Source: Sphingobacteriaceae bacterium
GTDB taxonomy: Bacteria; Bacteroidota; Bacteroidia; B-17B0; Aurantibacillaceae
Length of the DNA stretch: 15,051 nucleotides
NCBI GenBank assembly: GCA_023251695.1
Contig: JAHEYE010000062.1
Coordinates: forward strand, 1-15,051
Reading direction: 5' to 3'
Positions 7,134 to 13,366 of this stretch are shown here, piece after piece. The first letter of the stretch is position 1. Every line of letters begins with the position of its first letter. The notes beneath the pieces were generated by a model, which saw only the letters and a program-made list of their open reading frames with translations, was not told the origin of the DNA and did not search any database. A program made the position numbers and the translations under genes.

Positions 7134-8171
7134 TTATTCGAAATAAAAATTAGAGGCGTTAATGCCTGCCTTGAAGGAGGTTTTTAACGTTCCATTCGGA
7201 GAATAAACCAAGATGGATGACTTCTGAATATAGTCAATGGCATCACTGACATAAACAGTGAAATCTTTGTCACTTACACCTAAACCGTAAAACGTATTTG
7301 TCGTTCCGGTAACAAAGGCGGAAGTTGGAAGAGTTCCTGAATTAATTTCCATGCGGTAAAGGTTTTTGTTTAAAAAATATAAAGTGTCTTTTGAAGCGTT
7401 AATGCATAAATTGGAGGGAGAATCTGTGCTTCCAAAATTCAAACTTAATTCCACTTGTAAATTCACAGGATTGATCCGTAATAATTTTCCGACTGTAGTA
7501 GCCGAACTACTGCCGGCACTTAAAATCCACACTTTCGAATTTTTATCAATCACAATACTTCCTGTATAAGGACCAACATTAATACTGTCTGTTATTTGGT
7601 CGTTAATGGTATTAATAACGTAAGCGAAGCCCGAATTATTATTGGTGACAAAAGCTTTATTGTAAATAAGTGCCATCTGCTCGGTCCAGCCACTGCAGGG
7701 AATTGAACCTGTTTTAGTATTTGTATTCAGATCGATGATGGAAATAGCGTTTGAATATAAATCGCTAACATAAGCTTTGCTGAAAGTAACAGGTAAAATA
7801 TAGCGTGGCGATTGCAGGCCCGTAATGTTTGTTATTAATTTGAAATCGGAAGAATTTATAACAGCTATCTTTCCTGAATTATTTACTACAACATAATATT
7901 TGTTATTTATTTTAGTCATGCTCTGACAAACATCTCCAAGAACAGCATTATTGTTTTGTGTTTTGTAAATATCGCTCACAATATTTCCTGTTGACGTTTC
8001 ATACAAGCTCACCGAGGCATTATTAGTCCCGAAATTCCCTTCCGATGTAATAAACACTTTCGGGCCGCCACCAAGCGTTACTTCAGGTTGTAACACATCA
8101 TTCGGTTTATCCTTTACGCATGAAAAGAGTAAGAGAGTAGAAAAAGCGAATATGTATTTAATTAATTTCAC
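7134..8171 (-). CDS. BtuG-like beta-propeller surface lipoprotein (YncE-like)
   Basis: This is probably a surface-exposed lipoprotein that captures vitamin B12 and hands it to the TonB-dependent receptor encoded in the same operon. A lipoprotein signal is clear: a charged start, a hydrophobic stretch and LFSC with the lipidated Cys at 18. The rest consists of repeated blades with the YncE/NHL pattern, for example KIAVINSSDFKLITNI, NAISIIDLNTNTKTGSI and GFAYVINTINDQITDSI. The 345-residue length fits a seven-bladed propeller. In Bacteroides, BtuG is a YncE-like propeller lipoprotein that binds cobalamin and pairs with BtuB. The riboswitch and BtuB upstream support the same role here, but B12 binding itself is inferred. 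The start is GTG and overlaps the preceding gene's TGA by four bases (GTGA), so the two genes are translationally coupled. Confidence 0.85.
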   Translation of the reverse strand: MKLIKYIFAFSTLLLFSCVKDKPNDVLQPEVTLGGGPKVFITSEGNFGTNNASVSLYETSTGNIVSDIYKTQNNNAVLGDVCQSMTKINNKYYVVVNNSGKIAVINSSDFKLITNITGLQSPRYILPVTFSKAYVSDLYSNAISIIDLNTNTKTGSIPCSGWTEQMALIYNKAFVTNNNSGFAYVINTINDQITDSINVGPYTGSIVIDKNSKVWILSAGSSSATTVGKLLRINPVNLQVELSLNFGSTDSPSNLCINASKDTLYFLNKNLYRMEINSGTLPTSAFVTGTTNTFYGLGVSDKDFTVYVSDAIDYIQKSSILVYSPNGTLKTSFKAGINASNFYFE

Positions 8172-9142
8172 TCTTTGATTAGCTTGGTAATGATTTTTCC
8201 TTTTTTTGTTTCAATACAAACTAAATAAACCCCTGAATGTAAATGTGAAATATCAAAACTCTGATTATTGTGCTCCAATACTTCATTTAATAATTCCTCC
8301 CCTATAGTATCGAACACTTTTATTAAATTTCCAACTCCGACTACCGGACTCCGAACACTAAACTCCGAACTAACCGGGTTCGGATAAACTAAAACAAAAT
8401 TATTTTTTTCATATTCCTCAATTCCAACTCCAGCCTCATTAATCACACCAACCGCGTCTAAATCAAAACCTGAAGAGGCAAATGCAGTTGGCCATGGATC
8501 GTTCACAGGGTTGTTGTTCTTATCATATGTGGCGTAAGGTGCATTAATCGCTCCTACAACATCTATTATTTTAACGTGGGTGACAGCATTCGTATTAAAT
8601 AGAGGGATTCCGACCAATTGCTGCAAGTCGAAAGGTGTTCCATAAAGAGCGCGGTATTTTCCGGCCAGGTTATCCAGTTTAGTTGCGTCGACCGCGGCTG
8701 AATTTCCGTACTGGACAGTGTATTGGGAATTGCTTGTTGGAGGAAAGCGGAAATAGTTTATACCATCACTGCTCACTTCTACAAAAGCCAATTCCAGGAA
8801 TGAATCATTGAAAGCATTTTCAAAAACCGCAAAATCATAACCTGGTCCATTTGTGATAGGGTTCGAAAAACTAATCACTGCTGAACCACCGTCGCCAAGA
8901 CTTACAACAGAACCATCAGCTTTTGCAATTGCATCAGTTCCTGTTCCGGTGCTTACAAAACCAAGAGAGGTATTGCTGATATCCTGATAACCTAAAGTAA
9001 CGCTTGCTGTTTTTCCCCAGGCAATAAACGCACTGCTGTCTTTATACATGGCACTTGTTCCTATGCTGCCAACAGGACCCGGGAATTGCGCCAACGCGAC
9101 GCAACTCAGAAAGCTGAATATGAAAACAAATTTTAGATTCAT
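8168..9142 (-). CDS. Secreted surface protein with T9SS sorting tail, B12 operon
   Basis: This is an exported protein anchored or released through the type IX secretion system. The signal peptide is about residues 1-19 (ending ALAQ). The central region, with FAVFENAFNDSFLELAFVEVSSDG, belongs to a family I know only as uncharacterised cell-surface proteins, often beside B12-type TonB receptors. The last 75 or so residues are a type A sorting domain: VLVYPNPVSSEF near the start, then SGVYLVCIETKKGK and a basic-rich end (KLIKE). Its ATG follows the TAA of the DUF4465 gene with no gap (TAAATG), and its stop overlaps the BtuG-like start. Position between BtuB and the BtuG-like lipoprotein suggests help in capturing B12 or B12 bound to carriers outside the cell. 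That role is inferred from context only. Confidence 0.85.
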   Translation of the reverse strand: MNLKFVFIFSFLSCVALAQFPGPVGSIGTSAMYKDSSAFIAWGKTASVTLGYQDISNTSLGFVSTGTGTDAIAKADGSVVSLGDGGSAVISFSNPITNGPGYDFAVFENAFNDSFLELAFVEVSSDGINYFRFPPTSNSQYTVQYGNSAAVDATKLDNLAGKYRALYGTPFDLQQLVGIPLFNTNAVTHVKIIDVVGAINAPYATYDKNNNPVNDPWPTAFASSGFDLDAVGVINEAGVGIEEYEKNNFVLVYPNPVSSEFSVRSPVVGVGNLIKVFDTIGEELLNEVLEHNNQSFDISHLHSGVYLVCIETKKGKIITKLIKE

Positions 9143-10117
9143 TTATTCCTTAATAAACTTAACATTTTGTTTTTTCCCATCACTTATTATTTCCATAAGG
9201 TATAAACCGGTGCTTAGTCCGGAAATATTAAGTTTGAAATCTTTGTTTACCGAATGAAAGCTATCACTTACTTCTATTGCTAAAATCCCGGTTGAAGTAT
9301 AAACTTTAATATTAGTATTAGATGCGTTTTGTGAATTGAATTTAATATTCAGAACATCATTCGCCGGATTAGGAAATATAGTTATGTTTTCAATTAGAGA
9401 TGCTTCAGCTATCCCGACACCTTGTCCCGTTGTGAAATTATCAATGCTGAAGAAAGCGGGAGTGTTCATGAATCCAAAACTGTTATCACTCGAGTACATA
9501 AAAAAAGTAATACTGTCGGTTGCGCCAAGTTTATTGCAGTCCACCCATTGCCAACTATTAACAATATAATCGAGCAGGTTATTGCTAAAACGAAAATCAG
9601 CCAGATAAAATTCCACACTATCAGGTTTGATGGTTCCGCCTGAATAGCCTTTAACAGTTAACTTAAACCAATCCGGATCATTGCCCGTTGTTCCGCCGAA
9701 TTTCTTGGCAAATGAATCGCCATTCTTCATCGATTTATAGGCGTATGTTGAATTGGTTAAATAAAAACCAACAACACCGGTTGAAGGTGCTTTTACCCTG
9801 ATAAATGATCCCGGCTGGCCTGTTGTATAATAATTGGAAAGATTGTAACCTTTTCCTGCAATACAATTATATTGGTGACGGTAATTGCCACTGTCGACAT
9901 TGTTCTTGTTGGTATAGGCGAAACCGCCGCTCCAGTATCCTCCGAAACTTGTGTTCCATTCGTATTGAAAAGAAGCATTAGTAGTTTGCCAATCTGCCCC
10001 GCCTGCGTTGTAGTAAAATGAATCTACAGGAAGTGAGAAGCTTTCGAAATCAGCAACTGTTTGCGATTTACAAACTCCGAAAGTAAAAAGTGCTAAAAGT
10101 GTAATTGTTTTTTTCAT
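9143..10117 (-). CDS. DUF4465-type secreted protein with T9SS sorting tail
   Basis: The protein has a signal peptide (about residues 1-18, ending CKSQ), a region of about 220 residues with the look of DUF4465 (FESFSLPVDSFYYN, then SGGFAYTNKNNVDSGNYRHQY and SVEFYLADFRF), and a C-terminal type A sorting domain beginning ITIFPNPANDVLNIKF and ending FIKE. It is therefore likely displayed on or released from the outer surface by the type IX system. It starts 12 bases after the BtuB-like gene and directly abuts the next gene, so it is part of the riboswitch-controlled operon. DUF4465 proteins recur in B12 loci of Bacteroidota. Bacteroides has a surface B12 binder called BtuH, and this could be a counterpart, but I cannot verify that by eye. 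Confidence 0.85.
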   Translation of the reverse strand: MKKTITLLALFTFGVCKSQTVADFESFSLPVDSFYYNAGGADWQTTNASFQYEWNTSFGGYWSGGFAYTNKNNVDSGNYRHQYNCIAGKGYNLSNYYTTGQPGSFIRVKAPSTGVVGFYLTNSTYAYKSMKNGDSFAKKFGGTTGNDPDWFKLTVKGYSGGTIKPDSVEFYLADFRFSNNLLDYIVNSWQWVDCNKLGATDSITFFMYSSDNSFGFMNTPAFFSIDNFTTGQGVGIAEASLIENITIFPNPANDVLNIKFNSQNASNTNIKVYTSTGILAIEVSDSFHSVNKDFKLNISGLSTGLYLMEIISDGKKQNVKFIKE

Positions 10118-10129
10118 ATAGGTTTGTTT

Positions 10130-12049
10130 TTATTGTTCTGTTTTTATTTTATTAGGTTTATGGTATGTAATTGTTATACTCACTTCATAATTCCGCAATG
10201 GCATGGGCCGCTGGGCTACTACCGTGTAAGAATCATTAAATAAATTATTAATATGGAAAGCGGTAACGAAAGTCAGTTTATCAAAAACGGTTTGGTATCC
10301 GATCTTTAGATTAGAAAAATTATATGGTTTCAGCCATGAAGAATTATCGCTGGTTGTAAAACGGTAGCCTATGTAATTGTAATAATATGAAATATTGAAT
10401 TTATTATAGGTCATCGAAAAATTTCCGCCATAATTATAACGTGGCGTATAAATTAATTGTTTGTTTACCGAGGCATCATTTTCCAAATTCGATTGCAGCG
10501 AAGTCGATAAAACATAAGCACTGTTAAATCCGACTTTGCATTTAAGTTTATTTAATGTGTACGAAATATGACTTGAAGTCTCGGTTCCGCGGCTGTAAAC
10601 TTTCATTAAATTAATAGGAGTAGGGTTGCCGCCCGGACCGGGTATCCACTGTATCCAGTTGGAAATGATTTTATCGAAATAAGTCATTGCGCTTTCAAAT
10701 GTGAATTTCCCGAAGGGAATTTTCAATTCAAAACTACCCTCATAAGTATAACCTTCTTCAGGTTTCAGATCCGGATTTCCTCCGGGACTCCAGTACAGAT
10801 CATTTAGGGTAGGCAGTCGGTAAACTTTAGCAGCATTCGCTTTTAATTTCAGCTGTTTCAATAATTGATACGATAATCCCGTACTTCCGGTAAAAGGAAT
10901 TGTAAAAGCACTTGAAAATTCCTGGCGTAAATTCAAGTTGAATTGCAGTTTTTGTTCAAAGTAGTTGAAAATATAACCGAACAAAAGAGCGCTTTTAGAG
11001 AATTGCTGATTTGGTTTTAAATAATTTTCATTGGTCCCAGTATAATTAGTGTAATTAAACCCTAAATAAAACTTGTTGTGCTTATTAAGCAGATAGTTCA
11101 GGTCTGCTTCTGTGATTAATGTATTTATTTTGCTTTTAGAGAATACCTTCGCGGTGCTGTCGGTATAATCTAAAACATCATCAAAGTAAGCGAGACGGAT
11201 AGCGGGAATTACCTTTCTTCCTTCGTAGATCCAATCCAAACTTGCTTTCATGTTTTTGTCTAACAGGGATGCAGTACTTTTTCTATTTCCGAAAACAGGA
11301 GGGAGATCACGTTGCGAGACGTTTTCCCAAAATCTTGCTGTGATTTTATTGTTCTTCAGAAAAATAAAACTGAACTCCTGTAAAAAGCCCTGAATAAGGA
11401 AACCGGAATGTGTTTGGCGTCTGACAACTGTGTCGAGGTACGCAAAATTATTTTGAGAGCGGTTCAGATAAACTTTTGTATTGGTGCTGAATTTTTTTGA
11501 AGAATAGTGTACGGCTGAATTAAGTTTCCGGGTACCGTAACTTCCGATGCCAAGATTTAATGAAGTAATAAGTCCTCTGTTAAACCCGGTTTTATTATTC
11601 AGCTGAATGCTGCCGCCCATTGCGCCGCTACCCCAAATGGATGCTGAACCTCCGTATTCTATACCAATCTCATCAAAAATAAAATTCGGCAATTGCGAAA
11701 GATCGTTTTGTCCCAGCATATTATTCTGAATATTGAAACCATTCCATAACACTGCTGTTTGGGAAGCGTTTCCTCCGCGGAAACTACTAGTGCTTAAATT
11801 GCCCGGACCATAATTCTTTACAAACACAGGCGAATTCACGGCTAAGATTTCAGCGAGATTGCTGTGATTAAAATTTTGTTTGGTAATTGAATCGAATTGC
11901 TGAATTTTTTTTCCTGCAATAAATTGTTTCGATGAAATGCCTGTAATCTCTACTTCGTTCAATGAAATAGCAGTGCTGTCTTTTGTCTGGGAGAAAGTGA
12001 TGCTTACCCCCAGGCAGAAAAGAATACAGATATATATTTTTTTGCTCAA
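10130..12049 (-). CDS. btuB: TonB-dependent outer-membrane receptor, BtuB-like (cobalamin uptake)
   Basis: This is an outer-membrane 22-strand barrel with an N-terminal plug that takes up a vitamin B12-type ligand using TonB energy. The signal peptide is residues 1-20 (ending TFSQ). EVEITG near residue 32 may be the TonB box. Plug motifs include AEILAVNSPVFVKNYG, SSFRGGNASQTAVLWNG and IEIEYGG-type sequence (EIGIEYGGSASIWGSGAMGG). The barrel ends with FNDSYTVVAQRPMPLRNYEV near the C-terminus. At 639 residues and without an N-terminal carboxypeptidase-like domain it is close in size to E. coli BtuB. The cobalamin riboswitch directly upstream is the main reason to call B12 as the substrate. The start must be TTG at 12047-12049: the codon before it is a TAA stop, and the first Met lies about 100 residues inside the protein, past the signal peptide. 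Confidence 0.92.
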   Translation of the reverse strand: MSKKIYICILFCLGVSITFSQTKDSTAISLNEVEITGISSKQFIAGKKIQQFDSITKQNFNHSNLAEILAVNSPVFVKNYGPGNLSTSSFRGGNASQTAVLWNGFNIQNNMLGQNDLSQLPNFIFDEIGIEYGGSASIWGSGAMGGSIQLNNKTGFNRGLITSLNLGIGSYGTRKLNSAVHYSSKKFSTNTKVYLNRSQNNFAYLDTVVRRQTHSGFLIQGFLQEFSFIFLKNNKITARFWENVSQRDLPPVFGNRKSTASLLDKNMKASLDWIYEGRKVIPAIRLAYFDDVLDYTDSTAKVFSKSKINTLITEADLNYLLNKHNKFYLGFNYTNYTGTNENYLKPNQQFSKSALLFGYIFNYFEQKLQFNLNLRQEFSSAFTIPFTGSTGLSYQLLKQLKLKANAAKVYRLPTLNDLYWSPGGNPDLKPEEGYTYEGSFELKIPFGKFTFESAMTYFDKIISNWIQWIPGPGGNPTPINLMKVYSRGTETSSHISYTLNKLKCKVGFNSAYVLSTSLQSNLENDASVNKQLIYTPRYNYGGNFSMTYNKFNISYYYNYIGYRFTTSDNSSWLKPYNFSNLKIGYQTVFDKLTFVTAFHINNLFNDSYTVVAQRPMPLRNYEVSITITYHKPNKIKTEQ

Positions 12050-12066
12050 TTATTTTTCAATAATTG
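12047..12066 (-). promoter_or_regulatory. Perfect hairpin that buries the btuB TTG start codon
   Basis: On the minus strand, CAATTATT-GAAA-AATAATTG forms a perfect 8-bp stem with a GAAA loop. The last three bases of the 3' arm are the TTG start codon. It lies about 80 bases downstream of the cobalamin aptamer, where an expression platform is expected. It could limit initiation, but the stem is AT-rich and its link to the aptamer is inferred. Confidence 0.5.
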
Positions 12067-12144
12067 CAACAATACGGGAACCAAAAAACAATTAATTAAT
12101 CAATCGTCTTCGTCCGCTTTTCTTCCCGAAAGCTACAAATTTGT

Positions 12145-12324
12145 GTTATTGGCAGGTCTTCTGACTTATCTCCCTTTGACGCCTTCCCATGTCATTCTAA
12201 CAAAGTCAGAATTTCACAGTGGCTAAGAATGATCAAAGGCTGTATTGAGAATCACAGCAGCGGGAACTGTTCGCGAATCACACGCGCTTCCCTTTTAATC
12301 TTTAACAATTAAAGAACCGTTAAC
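12145..12324 (-). promoter_or_regulatory. Cobalamin riboswitch upstream of btuB
   Basis: Read on the minus strand, the conserved blocks of the cobalamin aptamer occur in order: ATTAAAAGGGAAG, GTGTGATTCGCGAACAG, TTCCCGCTGCTGTGA, GCCACTGTG, GGGAAGGCG and AGTCAGAAGACCTGCC (B12 box). A closing P1 can be drawn between GTTA..GG at the 5' end (near 12324) and CC..TAAC at the 3' end (near 12145). In this class, high B12 shuts off the downstream genes, which fits control of the four-gene uptake operon. Possible downstream switching parts are CGGGAA (12124-12129) with TTCCCG (12075-12080), and the start-codon hairpin at 12047-12066. No clear terminator with a U run lies between the aptamer and btuB, so control of translation seems more likely. 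Confidence 0.93.
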
Positions 12325-12328
12325 GGCA

Positions 12329-12359
12329 CAAATATAAGAAAAAATCTTCCTTCTACAAA
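12329..12359 (-). promoter_or_regulatory. Consensus Bacteroidota promoter of the B12 operon
   Basis: TTTG (12356-12359) and TATATTTG (12329-12336), 19 bases apart on the minus strand, match the Bacteroidota primary sigma consensus TTTG-N19-21-TAnnTTTG exactly. The predicted start of transcription, about four bases beyond, falls at about 12325, precisely at the 5' edge of the riboswitch P1. The TTTG lies in the last codons of phhA (AAT TTG TAG), so the two units are packed without a free gap. Confidence 0.75.
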
Positions 12360-13105
12360 TTCACGGTTTTCTCACCTTTAACAATTGCTTTGATCCGCTC
12401 AATAGAATTATAGAGTTCATCAAATGAATTTAACACAAAGTATTTATCCTGAATCTTGTCGTTCTCAAAACTTGTATGCATAATTTCTTCTACATCAAAA
12501 GACAAATGAGTTGGCTCAGAGCTTACTGAAAATTTAGTTTCTCCGTAGGACGATAATATACCTGCGCCATAAATTTTTAATTTGTCTTTTTCTTTCATCA
12601 AACCAAATTCAACTGTAAACCAGTAAAGCCTTCCAAGCATTGTTAAAACTTCGGAATGGTGTTTGTTCTTTACGCCTAAATCTCCGATTGTTTTAAAAAA
12701 ATCGCAGAAGGGCTGATTAGTTAATAGCGGTACATGCGCAAATACGTCGTGAAACATATCCGGCTCGGGTAAATAATCCAATTCGTTAAGCTTACGCAGC
12801 CAGGTTGTGGCTGGGAATTTCTTTTGCGATAGAAGGACAAAAAAATCTTCCTCATTAATAATCCCTTCAACAACCTCCAGGCTCCATCCTGTTGCTTTGC
12901 CTAAAATTTCATTCACTTCTTTAAAATCAGGAATTCTTTCAGCACAAAATTTTACCGTTTTAATACTTTTCAAATACTCAGAACATGCCAGCTCCTGTAA
13001 AAGGATCATTTGCCTTCCGAAAAGGGTTTTCCATACCAGAAAGTCTTCGGGTGTGTAAAGGTTGTAATGTTGTTTCAAATTTTGTTTAAGTGCGTACGTT
13101 TTCAT
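12353..13105 (-). CDS. phhA: Phenylalanine 4-monooxygenase (phenylalanine hydroxylase)
   Basis: This is a cytoplasmic non-heme iron, tetrahydropterin-dependent enzyme that converts L-phenylalanine to L-tyrosine. The iron ligands of aromatic amino acid hydroxylases are present: His119 and His124 in PDMFHDVFAHVP and Glu166 in YWFTVEFGL. Other family blocks are FPATTWLR (about 97-104) and YGAGILSSYGE (about 179-189). At 250 residues it is the usual size for the compact bacterial form with a catalytic domain only and no ACT regulatory domain. The ATG start follows an intrinsic terminator by about 20 bases with no other gene between. A Tyr-rich leader peptide lies before that terminator, so expression is probably set by attenuation in response to charged tRNA-Tyr. 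No pterin-recycling gene (phhB) is visible in this window. Confidence 0.96.
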   Translation of the reverse strand: MKTYALKQNLKQHYNLYTPEDFLVWKTLFGRQMILLQELACSEYLKSIKTVKFCAERIPDFKEVNEILGKATGWSLEVVEGIINEEDFFVLLSQKKFPATTWLRKLNELDYLPEPDMFHDVFAHVPLLTNQPFCDFFKTIGDLGVKNKHHSEVLTMLGRLYWFTVEFGLMKEKDKLKIYGAGILSSYGETKFSVSSEPTHLSFDVEEIMHTSFENDKIQDKYFVLNSFDELYNSIERIKAIVKGEKTVNL

Positions 13106-13121
13106 TTTGTTCAGGTTTTAA

Positions 13122-13155
13122 TAAATAAAAAAGCCCCGTTCGTTCGAACAGGGCT
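13122..13155 (-). terminator. Intrinsic terminator (attenuator) directly before phhA
   Basis: On the minus strand AGCCCTGTTCG (13155-13145) and CGAACGGGGCT (13142-13132) form an 11-bp stem with one G-U pair, followed at once by TTTTTTATTT. This is the strongest intrinsic terminator in the window. It sits 25 bases after the stop of the leader peptide and about 20 bases before the phhA ATG. A strong terminator ahead of an enzyme gene makes sense only if it is conditional. Confidence 0.85.
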
Positions 13156-13239
13156 CTGAATTATAGTAAAAAAATAGTTTTAATATAGATAAAGCATACC
13201 TGTTCCCGCAGATTGTGGATACCAATAATAATATGCTTT
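13146..13239 (-). promoter_or_regulatory. Mutually competing RNA segments of the phhA attenuator
   Basis: Segment 1, AAAGCATATT (13239-13230), covers leader codons K5 to the first Tyr codons and can pair over 10 bp (two G-U) with segment 2, GGTATGCTTT (13200-13191). GAACAGG (13205-13199), partly the same segment 2, can pair over 7 bp with segment 3, CCTGTTC (13152-13146), the 5' arm of the terminator. A ribosome stalled on the Tyr codons would cover segment 1, free segment 2 and allow 2:3 pairing that blocks the terminator. The 1:2 and 2:3 pairings share only two bases, so exclusivity may be partly steric. Confidence 0.6.
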
Positions 13240-13251
13240 TGTTTGATTCAT
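13180..13251 (-). CDS. Tyr-rich leader peptide of phhA, 23 aa (attenuation control)
   Basis: This short frame is ATG to TAA and encodes 23 residues, six of them Tyr and one Trp, with the run A-Y-Y-Y-W-Y at 6-11 and L-Y-L-Y at the end (20-23). All six Tyr codons are TAT and there is no Phe codon. The peptide has no signal or domain and is probably made only to sense translation. It is followed by an intrinsic terminator and then by phhA, whose product is tyrosine, so the codon bias fits end-product control: scarce charged tRNA-Tyr stalls the ribosome and lets transcription pass into phhA. This is the classical arrangement of trp and phe leaders in enterobacteria. I do not know of a described Tyr leader for phhA. 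Expression of the peptide is inferred. Confidence 0.72.
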   Translation of the reverse strand: MNQTKAYYYWYPQSAGTGMLYLY

Positions 13252-13256
13252 GACTA

Positions 13257-13286
13257 CAAATGTATTAATAAATTCCAAAAAACAAG
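13257..13286 (-). promoter_or_regulatory. Promoter of the phhA leader, very close to the leader ATG
   Basis: TACATTTG (13257-13264) matches the TAnnTTTG element exactly, and CTTG (13283-13286) lies 18 bases upstream of it as a near match to TTTG. Only five bases separate the element from the leader ATG (A at 13251). The predicted transcript would begin 0-2 bases before that ATG, making it a leaderless mRNA. No better promoter is visible in the gap up to 13366. Confidence 0.5.
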
Positions 13287-13366
13287 GGTTTGATTAAAAA
13301 TTGCTTGTTAAAAACATTATTTAGTGCTAAAAACAGCGTTATATCTATTGGGTAACTTTATAAACG

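Noticed and set aside
9048..9643. Plus-strand frames of 69-77 codons opposite the T9SS-tail genes
   Set aside because: They lie opposite the coding frames of exported proteins with signal peptides and sorting domains; no independent evidence supports them.
12139..12333. A 7-bp pairing ATTTGTG / CACAAAT enclosing the cobalamin riboswitch, first taken as its P1 stem
   Set aside because: The 5' arm overlaps the TATATTTG promoter element, so it would not be transcribed from that promoter. The shorter GTTA..GG / CC..TAAC pairing fits the predicted start better.
13122..13260. T-box or amino-acid riboswitch as an explanation of the phhA leader
   Set aside because: No T-box sequence or specifier-loop architecture is visible, while a complete short frame with Tyr codons and competing stems is.
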